48,628 nucleotides of DNA from an uncultured Oscillospiraceae bacterium (GCA_910588495.1 CAJUPU010000009.1:37919-86546); one strand, 5' to 3'; shown: positions 22,070 through 29,669, counted from the first letter of the stretch. The notes: generated by a model from the sequence alone, not told the origin. Numbers and translations: made by a program.

Positions 22070-22098
22070 TTGACAACAAGAGTTAGCCCTGGTAAACT
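22070..22098 (+). promoter_or_regulatory. feo promoter
   Basis: TTGACA (22070-22075), a 17-base spacer and TAAACT (22093-22098). The start would be near 22105, about 40 bases before feoA. Confidence 0.75.
22081..22098 (+). promoter_or_regulatory. candidate metalloregulator operator over the feo promoter
   Basis: AGTTAGCC-CT-GGTAAACT is an imperfect 18-bp palindrome (6 of 8 pairs) between the -35 and the end of the -10 box. It is of the general shape bound by DtxR/MntR-type iron or manganese repressors, and iron-dependent control is expected for feo genes. The regulator is not in the window. Confidence 0.4.
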
Positions 22099-22145
22099 AT
22101 AGCCGATCCAAGGGGCGGACCACCGCCCATAGGGAGGTAGTGGAG

Positions 22146-22379
22146 ATGCTATTGAAGGATGTGGGCGCTGGACAGCGCTGTGTGGTGGAGGGAGTGGACC
22201 TGCCGTTCCAGATGGAGCGCCGGTTGGAGGCGCTGGGCATGACCCGGCAGGCGGAGATCTCGGTGGTCAACCGGAAGGGAAAGGGCATCCTCATCGTCAA
22301 GCTGCGGGGGAGCCGGTTCGCCCTGGGCTATCAGATCACCAAGCAGATCACAGTGAGATTGGCAGGCGATCCGGCGTGA
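22146..22379 (+). CDS. feoA: ferrous iron transport protein A
   Basis: The product is 77 aa from ATG 22146, 8 bases after GGGAGG. It is a single SH3-like FeoA domain: LLKDVGAGQRCVVEGVD, then RRLEALGMTRQAEISVV and FALGYQITKQITVR, matching the usual pattern of a Gly-x-x-x-Gly loop and a C-terminal beta strand. It is cytosolic and assists the FeoB GTPase/permease. Its TGA overlaps the GTG start of feoB by four bases (GTGA), which indicates translational coupling. Confidence 0.93.
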   Translation: MLLKDVGAGQRCVVEGVDLPFQMERRLEALGMTRQAEISVVNRKGKGILIVKLRGSRFALGYQITKQITVRLAGDPA

Positions 22380-24427
22380 ATAAAAAAGAAGATCTGACCA
22401 TTGGCTTCATCGGCAATCCGAACTGCGGCAAGACCACATTGTTCAACGCCTACACCGGGGCCAACCTGAAGGTGGCCAACTGGCCGGGAGTGACGGTGGA
22501 GAAGGTGGAGGGGGCCATCCGGCGGCACGACTTGAACATCCGTCTGGTGGACCTGCCGGGGACCTACAGCCTCACCTCCTACACCATGGAGGAGATCGTG
22601 TCCCGGCAGTTCATCCTCAGCGGCGAGGTGGACGTGCTGATCAACGTGGTGGACGCCTCCACCCTGGAGCGCAGCTTGTACCTCACCCTCCAGCTGCTGG
22701 AGCTGGGCAAGCCGGTGGTGGTGGCGCTGAACATGATGGATATCGTGGAGAAGCGGGGGATGGAGATCGACCTCCACCGCCTGCCCGAGATGCTGGGGGT
22801 GCCGGTGATTCCGGTGTCCGCCCGGCGGCGGACGGGGCTGGACTCCCTGCTCCACGCCGCCGCCCACCACAGGGACCACACCGGCCCGGACAGCCTGGTC
22901 CACCAGCACCAGCAGGTGGGCAGCCACCCCCACGACCACCACCAGGAGTACGCCATGGTATACTCCGACGAGATCGAGGACGAGATCGACCGGCTGATCC
23001 CCGCCCTGGAGGAGCGCTATCCCGGCCTGTCTGACCCCCGCTGGCACGCCATCAAGCTGCTGGAGCGGGACAAGGAGGTGGCGCAGCAGTTCCCGCTGGA
23101 CCTGCCCGGTCTGGGGGAAAAGGACTACGAGATCCAGATCATCAACGAGAAGTACGCCTTCATCGACGAGATCGTGGAGGAGGTGCTGCTCCACAAGCAG
23201 CGCCAGGACCAGCTGACGGAGAGGCTGGACCGGGCCCTCACCCACCGGGTGTGGGGGATCCCCCTCTTTTTGGGGATCATGGCGCTGGTGTTTTTCCTCA
23301 CCTTCACCGTGGGGGACTGGCTCAAGGGCTATTTCGAGCACACCATGGACGCCCTGTCCCTGCTGGCCCAGCGGGGGATGGAGGCCATGGGGGTGGCGGA
23401 TATCGTCCAGTCCCTGGTGATCGACGGGGCGATCGGCGGGGTGGGCACCATCGTCACCTTCCTGCCCAACATCTTCATCCTGTTCCTGGCCCTGGCCTTT
23501 TTGGAGGACAGCGGCTACATGGCCCGGGTGGCCTATGTGATGGAGGGGCTGATGAGCCGCCTGGGGCTTTCCGGCAAGGCGTTCATCCCCATGCTGCTGG
23601 GCTTCGGGTGCACCGTCCCGGCGCTGATGGCCTCCCGGGCGCTGGAGAGCCAGCGGGACCGCTATAAGGTCATGCTGGTCACCCCCTTCATGAGCTGCAA
23701 CGCCCGGCTCACCATCTACATCCTGTTCTCCGAGATGTTTTTTGGGGACTATGCCATGCTGGCGGCCTGGTCCATGTACCTGATCGGGATCCTGGTGGCC
23801 ATGCTGGTGTCGGTGGCCCTGCACCTGCTGGACCGGAAGAAGAGCGTCAACTACCTGCTGATCGAGCTGCCCGAGTACAAAATGCCCGATGCCCGCACCG
23901 TGGCGATCTACGTTTGGGACAAGGTGAAGGACTACCTGGGCAAGGCGGGGTCCACCATCTTCCTGGCCACCCTGCTGATCTGGCTGCTGCTGAACTTCGG
24001 CCCCCAGGGGTACGACCCCGGCATGTCCGGCGGCTTCGGGGCCATGGCCGGGCGATGGCTGGTCCCGCTGTTTGCCCCAATCGGCCTGGGCTTCTGGCAG
24101 ATCGCGGTGGCCCTCATCGCGGGCATCTCCGCCAAGGAGGTGGTGGTGTCCAGCTGCGCGGTGCTCTTCGGGGTGGCGAATGCCAACTCCCCGGCGGGGA
24201 TGGCCCAGTTTTCCCAGGTGCTGTCCGGCATCGGCTTCGGGCCGCTGAACGCCTTCTGCCTCATGGTGTTCTGCCTGCTGTACGTCCCCTGCGCCGCCAC
24301 CCTTGCCACCATCCACAAGGAGTCGGACAGCTGGGGCTGGACGGCCTTCGTGGCCCTGTTCCAGGTGGCGGTGGCGTGGCTGGTCACCTTCCTGGTATAC
24401 CGGGTGGGACTGCTGCTGATGGGATGA
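22376..24427 (+). CDS. feoB: ferrous iron transporter B with histidine-rich linker
   Basis: The product is 683 aa with a GTG start overlapping feoA. The N-terminal GTPase domain shows G1 GNPNCGKTT, G3 DLPGTYSL, G4 NMMD and G5 PVSARRRTG. The membrane part has the two Gate regions (GFGCTVPALMASRALESQRD near 400-420 and GISAKEVVVSS near 580) and several helices, giving inner-membrane Fe(II) uptake. Between the G domain and the helical spacer lies an unusual segment (about 160-195) with ten histidines, including HAAAHHRDH and HPHDHH, a possible metal-binding insertion. No feoC follows. The superoxide reductase gene downstream suggests a shared role in iron and redox balance. Confidence 0.95.
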   Translation: MNKKEDLTIGFIGNPNCGKTTLFNAYTGANLKVANWPGVTVEKVEGAIRRHDLNIRLVDLPGTYSLTSYTMEEIVSRQFILSGEVDVLINVVDASTLERSLYLTLQLLELGKPVVVALNMMDIVEKRGMEIDLHRLPEMLGVPVIPVSARRRTGLDSLLHAAAHHRDHTGPDSLVHQHQQVGSHPHDHHQEYAMVYSDEIEDEIDRLIPALEERYPGLSDPRWHAIKLLERDKEVAQQFPLDLPGLGEKDYEIQIINEKYAFIDEIVEEVLLHKQRQDQLTERLDRALTHRVWGIPLFLGIMALVFFLTFTVGDWLKGYFEHTMDALSLLAQRGMEAMGVADIVQSLVIDGAIGGVGTIVTFLPNIFILFLALAFLEDSGYMARVAYVMEGLMSRLGLSGKAFIPMLLGFGCTVPALMASRALESQRDRYKVMLVTPFMSCNARLTIYILFSEMFFGDYAMLAAWSMYLIGILVAMLVSVALHLLDRKKSVNYLLIELPEYKMPDARTVAIYVWDKVKDYLGKAGSTIFLATLLIWLLLNFGPQGYDPGMSGGFGAMAGRWLVPLFAPIGLGFWQIAVALIAGISAKEVVVSSCAVLFGVANANSPAGMAQFSQVLSGIGFGPLNAFCLMVFCLLYVPCAATLATIHKESDSWGWTAFVALFQVAVAWLVTFLVYRVGLLLMG

Positions 24428-24509
24428 AATGGAATGATCGTCCCCCGGCCGGGGCAAACTAGCCCCTGTCCAGCAGCCGCCGGACGGCATGGACAGGAGG
24501 TCAAGCAAC

Positions 24510-24884
24510 ATGGAGCTGAAATTTTTGATCTGCGAGCACTGCGGCAATATCGTGGCCATGGTGAAGGACGCGGGGGTGCCCATCCTGTGCTGCGGGCAGA
24601 AGATGAAGGAGCTGGTCCCCGGCACCACCGAGGGCGCGGCGGAGAAGCACCTGCCGGTGTGCCAGGTGGAGGGGAACCGGGTCCGGGTGAAAGTGGGCTC
24701 GACGGCGCACCCCATGGAGGAGGAGCACTCCATCCAGTGGGTGGCGCTCCAGACCAAGCAGGGCGCCCAGTACAAGACCCTGGCCCCGGGCCGCAGCCCG
24801 GAGGTGTGCTTCGCTTTGTGCGATGCGGACGAGGTGGAGGCGGCGCTCGCCTACTGCGATCTCCACGGGCTCTGGAAGGCGTAG
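24510..24884 (+). CDS. dfx: desulfoferrodoxin (superoxide reductase, two-centre type)
   Basis: The product is 124 aa from ATG 24510, 9 bases after AGGAGG. The N-terminal desulforedoxin domain carries C8, C11, C27 and C28 (CEHC and CC) for centre I. The catalytic Fe(His)4Cys centre II is complete: H47 in EKHLPV, H67 and H73 in HPMEEEH, C116 and H119 in CDLHGLW, with E45-K46 as the conserved active-site pair. It reduces superoxide to hydrogen peroxide in the cytosol without making oxygen, typical of strict anaerobes; peroxide would then go to rubrerythrin, encoded at 33.3-33.9 kb. An 82-base gap separates it from feoB, so cotranscription with feoAB is likely but not certain. Confidence 0.96.
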   Translation: MELKFLICEHCGNIVAMVKDAGVPILCCGQKMKELVPGTTEGAAEKHLPVCQVEGNRVRVKVGSTAHPMEEEHSIQWVALQTKQGAQYKTLAPGRSPEVCFALCDADEVEAALAYCDLHGLWKA

Positions 24885-24889
24885 ATCGG

Positions 24890-24938
24890 GCAGATCCCTC
24901 CGCTGAGCGGACAGCTCAGGGGAGGGATCTGCTTTTTT
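24890..24938 (+). terminator. intrinsic terminator after dfx
   Basis: The stem GCAGATCCCTCC plus GCTGAGC pairs with GCTCAG plus GGGAGGGATCTGC (24890-24932, one small bulge), followed by TTTTTT. Confidence 0.92.
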
Positions 24939-24961
24939 GCGTCCGAAGGGGCAGATGACGG

Positions 24962-24990
24962 TTGACAGACGGGCCGATCCATGAGACAAT
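24962..24990 (+). promoter_or_regulatory. promoter of the molybdenum cofactor operon
   Basis: TTGACA (24962-24967), a 17-base spacer and GACAAT (24985-24990). The start would be near 24997, leaving a leader of nearly 390 bases before moeA. Confidence 0.7.
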
Positions 24991-24997
24991 ATCGATA

Positions 24998-25178
24998 GTC
25001 TTCGAGCCTTTCCGCCTAAAGCCTGCGCCATGGCGGTGGGGCCGACCCCGGCTTCGCGCCGGGACAGGGTCACGCGGGAAACGGCGGGGCCTTCCGCTTT
25101 GAAAAGGAGACGGCGCTGCCGCGGGGGGATCCCCCGAGGTCTTGTTGTCCGCTTCTTTTCGGAGAGGCGGATCTTTTA
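24998..25178 (+). ncRNA. structured leader, candidate Moco-type riboswitch
   Basis: This is the 5' part of the long leader of a molybdenum cofactor operon. It contains CGAGCC, TAAAGCCT, a GGGGCCGACCCC stretch, a strong stem CCCGGC-TTCGC-GCCGGG and a GGGAAACGGCGGGG segment, in an order that recalls the Moco riboswitch class; the match is from memory of the consensus, not a search. It ends in an 8-bp hairpin with TCTTTTAT (25148-25178), which would be a transcription-termination platform. Gene context (moeA, moaA, mobB-moaC, mog-moaE) supports the idea. Confidence 0.5.
25148..25178 (+). terminator. leader hairpin with T tract (possible attenuator)
   Basis: TCCGCTTC (25148-25155) pairs with GAGGCGGA (25164-25171, one G-U pair), followed by TCTTTTAT. 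It lies inside the leader, more than 200 bases before moeA, so it is probably conditional. Confidence 0.6.
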
Positions 25179-25188
25179 TAGTTGACGC

Positions 25189-25357
25189 AGTTGAAAAGAA
25201 GTAAAGACTTCTTTTCAACTTGTGCGGCGATGATTCGCCGCGCAGGCCGCATAGCGGCCTCGCGTCAGACTTCATAGTCAGCGCACGGGCTTTGCCCCAC
25301 AGCGGCCCTGCCGCTGTGGAAAATCGGTATTTACCGATTTTCAAGTGTGCTGACTAT
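25189..25357. repeat. array of near-perfect hairpins, 170-base structured element
   Basis: There are three hairpins in a row: a perfect 14-bp stem 25189-25202/25207-25220 with loop AAAG, GCGGCGA/TCGCCGC (25224-25241), and AGGCCGC/GCGGCCT (25244-25260). A larger structure follows: an outer 13-bp stem 25274-25286/25345-25357 (ATAGTCAGC with GCTGACTAT) enclosing GGGC/GCCC, a 9-bp stem 25297-25305/25311-25319, and AAAATCGGT/ACCGATTTT (25320-25341). There is no T tract and no reading frame. It resembles a palindromic repeat element or a structured RNA inserted between the attenuator and moeA. I do not recognise the family. Confidence 0.8.
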
Positions 25358-25383
25358 ATTGCCCTTTGGAGGGAGTGTCGGGG

Positions 25384-26598
25384 ATGAGGGAGCGGGTGTC
25401 TTACGAGACGGCCAGAGCGCTGGCGGCGGGGGCGGTGACGCCGGTGGGGGAGGAACAGATCGCTCTGGAGGACTGTGCCGGCCGGGTGCTGGCCCGGGAG
25501 CTGCGGGCGGCGGCGGACGTGCCCGCCTTCGACCGCTCCGCCTATGACGGCTACGCCTTCCGGGCGGAGGACGTGGAACAGGCGGCGGCGGACCGGCCCG
25601 TGGTACTGCGGGTAACGCAGGAGATCCCCGCCGGGGGGATGCCCCGGGGGGAGGTCCGGCCCGGGACCGCCGCCAAGGTGCTCACCGGGGCCCCCATCCC
25701 GCCGGGGGCGGACGCGGTGATGAAGTATGAGGATACCCGCTTTACGGCGGACCGGGTGGAGCTGCCGCGCCCGGCCCGGCCCGGCCAGAATATCGTAAGG
25801 GCCGGGGAGGACGTGCGGGCCGGGACGGTGCTGGCCCAGGCGGGCAGCCTCATCGACCCGGGGCTGGCGGGGACGCTGGCGGCCCAGGGGCTGGGGCAGG
25901 TGTGGGTGCGCCGGGTCCCCCAGGTGGGGCTTTTATCCACCGGGAGCGAGCTTGTGGAGGCGGGGGAGCCGCTGGAACCCGGAAAGATCTACAACAGCGG
26001 CCGCCATGCCCTGGCGGCGGCGATACAGGCCCTGGGGTGCCGGCCGGTGTGGCTGGGCCGGGCGGAGGACGGGGTGGAGGCCATCCGGGAGAGGCTGGAG
26101 GACGGCCTGGAGCGGTGCGACGCCCTGGTGGTCACCGGCGGGGCGTCCCGGGGCAGCTACGACCTGACCCCCGCCGCCATGGAGCGGGCGGGGGCGGAGC
26201 TGCTGTTTCGCGGGGTGGACTTCAAGCCGGGGATGGCCTGCGCCTACGCCGTGGGGCGGGGGAAGCTGATATGCGGCCTGTCGGGCAATCCGGCGGCGGC
26301 GCTGACCAACTTCCACCTGGCGGCGGCCTCCGCCCTGAAAAAGCTGGCGGGGCGGCGGGATCACCTGCCCCGGGAGGTGACGGCGGCCCTGGCGGTCCCC
26401 TTCCCCAAGGCCAGCCCCATGGTGCGGGTGCTCCGGGGGCGGCTGGCGCTGGAGCGGGGCCGTTTGGAGCTGGAGCTGTCCGGCGGCCAGGGAAATGTGG
26501 TGCTCAGTAGCGCGGCGGGGTGCGACATGCTGGCGGTGGTCCCCGCCGGGAGCGGCCCCCTGCCCGCCGGGACCGAGCTGCGGGGGATCTTGATCTGA
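25384..26598 (+). CDS. moeA: molybdopterin molybdenumtransferase MoeA
   Basis: The product is 404 aa from ATG 25384, 10 bases after GGAGGG. It inserts molybdate into adenylylated molybdopterin in the cytosol. Family marks in order: the N-terminal MoeA domain with DVPAFDRSAYDGYAF (about 47-61), GTAAKVLTGAPIPPGADAV, the middle domain with GLLSTGSELVEAG and KIYNSGRH, the MoCF-like domain with VVTGGASRGSYD, then FKPGMACAYAVGRGKLICGL and SGNPAAA, and a small C-terminal domain. The length is normal. It is first in a tightly packed Moco operon; moaA starts 18 bases after its stop. Confidence 0.96.
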   Translation: MRERVSYETARALAAGAVTPVGEEQIALEDCAGRVLARELRAAADVPAFDRSAYDGYAFRAEDVEQAAADRPVVLRVTQEIPAGGMPRGEVRPGTAAKVLTGAPIPPGADAVMKYEDTRFTADRVELPRPARPGQNIVRAGEDVRAGTVLAQAGSLIDPGLAGTLAAQGLGQVWVRRVPQVGLLSTGSELVEAGEPLEPGKIYNSGRHALAAAIQALGCRPVWLGRAEDGVEAIRERLEDGLERCDALVVTGGASRGSYDLTPAAMERAGAELLFRGVDFKPGMACAYAVGRGKLICGLSGNPAAALTNFHLAAASALKKLAGRRDHLPREVTAALAVPFPKASPMVRVLRGRLALERGRLELELSGGQGNVVLSSAAGCDMLAVVPAGSGPLPAGTELRGILI

Positions 26599-26616
26599 CA
26601 AAAGGAGGCGGGGACG

Positions 26617-27552
26617 ATGGTGGACCGGTTCGGGCGGGAGATCTCTTACCTCCGGCTGTCGGTGACGGAGCGGTGCGATCTGCGCTGCCGCTACTGTATG
26701 CCGGAGGGGGGCGTGTGCGAAAAGGAGCTGCTCACCCAGGACGAGATGGTGTGGGCGGTGGAGGCCGCCGCCGCCCTGGGGGTGCGCAAGCTGCGGATCA
26801 CCGGGGGGGAGCCGCTGGTGCGGCCCGACATCCTGACCATCGCGGGCCGGTGCGCGGCGGTGCCGGGCATACGGGAGGTGTGCCTCACCACCAACGGCCT
26901 GGGGCTGGGGAAGCTGGCCCGCCCCCTCCGGGAGGCGGGGGTGGACCGGGTGAACGTCAGCCTGGACACCCTGGACCGGGCCAAGTACGCCTACATGACC
27001 CGCCGGGACCGCCTGGAGGACGCCCTGGCGGGGCTGGAGGCGGCGCTGGCGGCGGGGTTCCGGCAGGTGAAGCTGAACGCGGTGCTGATCGGGGGCTTCA
27101 ACGACGATGAGATCCCCGCCCTGGCGGAGCTGACCCGGCGGCGGCCGGTGGACGTGCGCTTCATCGAGCTGATGCCCATGGGGGGCGGCTTCCCGCCGGG
27201 GGCCTATCTGCCCTGCGGCGCGGTGCTGGAGCGCCTGCCCCAGCTGGCGCCGGAGGGGGTCCAGGGCACCGCCCGGCTCTACCGCCTGCCCGGAGCGCTG
27301 GGGCGGGTGGGGCTGATCAGCCCGGTGAGCGCCCACTTCTGCGCCCGGTGCGACCGGCTGCGCCTCACCGCCGACGGGATGCTGAAGCCCTGCCTCCACG
27401 GGGCGGAGGAGCACTGCGTCAAGGGGCTGGACCGGGCGGGGATGGCGGCGGCGCTGGGCCGGGCGGTGCGGGCCAAGCCGGCGTGTCACGCCCCCCTGTC
27501 CGGCGAGCGGCCCAGCGCCGCGGGCCGGGCCATGCACCGGATCGGAGGGTGA
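26617..27552 (+). CDS. moaA: GTP 3',8-cyclase MoaA (radical SAM)
   Basis: The product is 311 aa, with the ATG after AAAGGAGGCGGGGACG. The radical SAM cluster ligands are C20, C24 and C27 (ERCDLRCRYCMP). The second [4Fe-4S] cluster that binds GTP is held by C242, C245 and C259 (FCARCDRLRLTADG, then KPCLHG). GGEPLV marks the SAM-binding strand, and the C-terminus ends in the required Gly-Gly (HRIGG). It converts GTP to 3',8-cyclo-7,8-dihydro-GTP, the first Moco step; MoaC, encoded in the next fused gene, completes cPMP formation. It is slightly shorter than E. coli MoaA (329 aa). Confidence 0.97.
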   Translation: MVDRFGREISYLRLSVTERCDLRCRYCMPEGGVCEKELLTQDEMVWAVEAAAALGVRKLRITGGEPLVRPDILTIAGRCAAVPGIREVCLTTNGLGLGKLARPLREAGVDRVNVSLDTLDRAKYAYMTRRDRLEDALAGLEAALAAGFRQVKLNAVLIGGFNDDEIPALAELTRRRPVDVRFIELMPMGGGFPPGAYLPCGAVLERLPQLAPEGVQGTARLYRLPGALGRVGLISPVSAHFCARCDRLRLTADGMLKPCLHGAEEHCVKGLDRAGMAAALGRAVRAKPACHAPLSGERPSAAGRAMHRIGG

Positions 27553-27554
27553 GC

Positions 27555-28517
27555 ATGGAGGGGATCCCTGTTTTGGGTTTCGCGGCCTGGTCCGGCACCG
27601 GCAAGACCACGGTGATGGAGCGGACCATCGCCGCGCTGCGCCGCCGGGGGCTGCGGGTGGCGGCGGTGAAGCACGACGGCCACGACTTTGAGATGGACCG
27701 CCCCGGAAAGGACTCCTGGCGCTTTGCCCAGGCGGGGGCCTGCCGGGTGGTGGTGGGCTCGGAGCGCCGGACCGCCCTGGTGGAGGGGCGGGGGAGGACC
27801 CTGCCTGAGCTGCTGGAGCTGGCGGGGGAGGCGGACATCATTTTGGTGGAGGGGTACAAGGCCGGGGGATTTTCCCAGATCGGCGTGTGCCGCCGGGAGA
27901 CGGGCAAGGGCCTGCCCCTGCCGCCGGAGGACTATGTGGCGGTGGTGGCGGACGGCGGGGGGCCCTGGCCCGTGCCCCGGTTCGGATATGACCAGATAGA
28001 GGAGCTGACGGATCACATCATGGAACATCGAAACGAGCTGACCCACTTCGACGCCCGGGGCAGGGCGAGGATGGTGGACGTGGGGGACAAGGAGCCCACC
28101 CGGCGCACCGCGGTGGCGGCGGTCCGGGTGCTGGTGAACGACGAGACCTTCCGGCTGATCCAGACGGGGGGGATGAAGAAGGGGGACGTGCTCACCGTGG
28201 CCCAGATCGCGGGGGTGATGGGGGCCAAGCGCACCCCGGAGCTGATCCCCATGTGCCACCCCATCTTGATGGATGGGGTGGATATGGAGCTGACCCTGGA
28301 CGAGGAGCGCCGGTCGGTGGAGATCCGGGCTGCCGTCACCTGCCAGGGCCGCACCGGAGTGGAGATGGAGGCTCTCACCGCCGCGTCCGCCGCCGCCTTG
28401 ACGGTGTATGACATGTGCAAGGCGGTGCAGAGGGACATGGTGATCACGGATCTGCGGCTGGTGCGCAAGACCGGCGGGGTCCACGGAGATCTCATAAGAG
28501 AGGGGGAGCTGGCATGA
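27555..28517 (+). CDS. MobB-MoaC fusion protein
   Basis: The product is 320 aa from an ATG 3 bases after the moaA stop. Residues 1 to about 150 are MobB, a P-loop GTP-binding adaptor for the guanine dinucleotide form of Moco: AWSGTGKTTVMERT, AVKHDGHDFEMD, DSWRFAQAG and IILVEGYK. From about 158 to the end it is MoaC, cPMP synthase: THFDARGRARMVDVGDKEPT, GDVLTVAQIAGVMGAKRTPE, LIPMCHP, and DMCKAVQRDM with the catalytic lysine at 289. No stop codon or frameshift separates them; an internal ATG at 28020 (residue 156) could give a free MoaC. No mobA is in the window. The fusion joins an early and a late pathway step. Confidence 0.93.
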   Translation: MEGIPVLGFAAWSGTGKTTVMERTIAALRRRGLRVAAVKHDGHDFEMDRPGKDSWRFAQAGACRVVVGSERRTALVEGRGRTLPELLELAGEADIILVEGYKAGGFSQIGVCRRETGKGLPLPPEDYVAVVADGGGPWPVPRFGYDQIEELTDHIMEHRNELTHFDARGRARMVDVGDKEPTRRTAVAAVRVLVNDETFRLIQTGGMKKGDVLTVAQIAGVMGAKRTPELIPMCHPILMDGVDMELTLDEERRSVEIRAAVTCQGRTGVEMEALTAASAAALTVYDMCKAVQRDMVITDLRLVRKTGGVHGDLIREGELA

Positions 28518-29413
28518 ACAGGACGGCGGCGGTGATCACCGTCAGCGACAAGGGGGCCCGGGGGGAGCGCCGCGACACCAGCGGGCCCGCCGTCCGGGCC
28601 ATGCTGGAGGAGGCGGGGTTCCGGGTGGTGCACACCGCCATGGTCCCCGATGAGCGGGAGAAGATCCAGCAGGCGCTGATCCGCTGCGCCGATGAGCTGG
28701 GGACGGCGCTGGCCGTCACCACCGGGGGGACCGGCTTCTCCCCCCGGGATGTGACGCCGGAGGCCACCAGGGCGGTGGTGGAGCGGGAGGCCCCCGGCCT
28801 GCCCGAGGCCATGCGGGCGGACAGTATGCGCCGCACGCCCCGGGGGTGCCTGTCCCGGGGGACGGCGGGCATTCGGGAGAGGACCCTCATCCTCAACCTG
28901 CCGGGCAGTGAGCGGGCCGCTCGGGAGAACCTGGCGGCGGTGCTGCCCGCCGTGGGCCACGGGGTGGACATGCTGCGCTCCGACGGGTCCGCCGGCTGCG
29001 CCGCCCCGCCCCCGGAGGGGGAGGTCCCCCCTTCCCTCGACGGCTGGCTGCGGGAGGCCAAGGCTGCCCCGGACGCCCACGAGGTGGGGATATATCTCGC
29101 CCACAACGGGGTGGTGCGCTCCACCGCCAGGGCCCAGGCCCGCCAGGGCGTGCCCTGCGCTCAGGTGGCCGGGATGCGCTTTTCCTACGACCCCCGGGAG
29201 CTGGAGGAGGCCGTCCGCCTCACCCGGGAGCTGCCCGGGGTGTGCCATGTCCGGGCGTGGCTCAACCGGGGGGAGCTGAAGGTGGGGGACGATCTGATGC
29301 TGGTGCTGGTGGGCGGCGACACCCGCCCCCACACGGTGGATGCCCTCCAGTTTTTGGTGGAGCGGCTCAAGACCCGGTGCGTGGCCGAGGAGGAGCTGTA
29401 CCGGCAGGCGTGA
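28514..29413 (+). CDS. Mog/MoaB-MoaE-like fusion protein
   Basis: The product is 299 aa; its ATG overlaps the TGA of the preceding gene (ATGA). Residues 1 to about 165 are a Mog/MoaB molybdopterin adenylyltransferase domain: AVITVSDKGARGERRDTSGP, AVTTGGTGFSPRDVTPEAT and RGTAGIRERTLILNLPGS. Residues about 185-299 resemble the MoaE large subunit of molybdopterin synthase: VGIYLAHNGVVRSTAR, VRAWLNRGELKVGDDLM, LVGGDTRPHTVDALQ and the LKTRCVAEEE lysine region. A MoaD sulfur carrier is not in the window, so it must be elsewhere if this domain makes molybdopterin. The Mog assignment is firm; the MoaE-like assignment is by motif pattern. Confidence 0.88.
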   Translation: MNRTAAVITVSDKGARGERRDTSGPAVRAMLEEAGFRVVHTAMVPDEREKIQQALIRCADELGTALAVTTGGTGFSPRDVTPEATRAVVEREAPGLPEAMRADSMRRTPRGCLSRGTAGIRERTLILNLPGSERAARENLAAVLPAVGHGVDMLRSDGSAGCAAPPPEGEVPPSLDGWLREAKAAPDAHEVGIYLAHNGVVRSTARAQARQGVPCAQVAGMRFSYDPRELEEAVRLTRELPGVCHVRAWLNRGELKVGDDLMLVLVGGDTRPHTVDALQFLVERLKTRCVAEEELYRQA

Positions 29414-29447
29414 AAGAGGAGCGGCCGTTCCCCGGTCGCTCCTCTTT
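29413..29447. terminator. bidirectional terminator between convergent genes
   Basis: AAAGAGGAGCG (29413-29423) pairs with CGCTCCTCTTT (29437-29447) around a 13-base loop. A and T runs at its ends allow use from both strands. Confidence 0.75.
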
Positions 29448-29450
29448 CGC

Positions 29451-29669
29451 TCAGTACTCCCGCCGGAGTTCCTCCTCCGCCACGCCGTAGGTCTCCAAAA
29501 ACTCCCGCAGGTCGTCGCCGGTGCGGATGAGCATGATGTCGAAGAACCTGCCTGTGGACGGGTCCTGGAAGCCCGCCGTCTGCTCCCCGGTGCAGATGCT
29601 GGTGCGGATCGTGGGGATCTTCCCCGTCCAGTCAAAGACCGGGGCGGGCTTTTTTCGCCGGAACAGCAT
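29451..29669 (-). CDS. small conserved protein, unknown function
   Basis: The product is 72 aa. The start MLFRRKKP was chosen because the minus strand reads AGGAGGAG seven bases before this ATG; longer frames lack a site. It is basic at the N-terminus, has a conserved-looking core IRTSICTGEQTAGFQD with one cysteine and FFDIMLIRTGDDLREFLETY, and ends EELRREY. Proteins of this type occur in related Clostridia, sometimes mislabelled as aspartate dehydrogenase. No function is known to me. It is convergent with the Moco operon and shares its terminator. Confidence 0.8.
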   Translation of the reverse strand: MLFRRKKPAPVFDWTGKIPTIRTSICTGEQTAGFQDPSTGRFFDIMLIRTGDDLREFLETYGVAEEELRREY

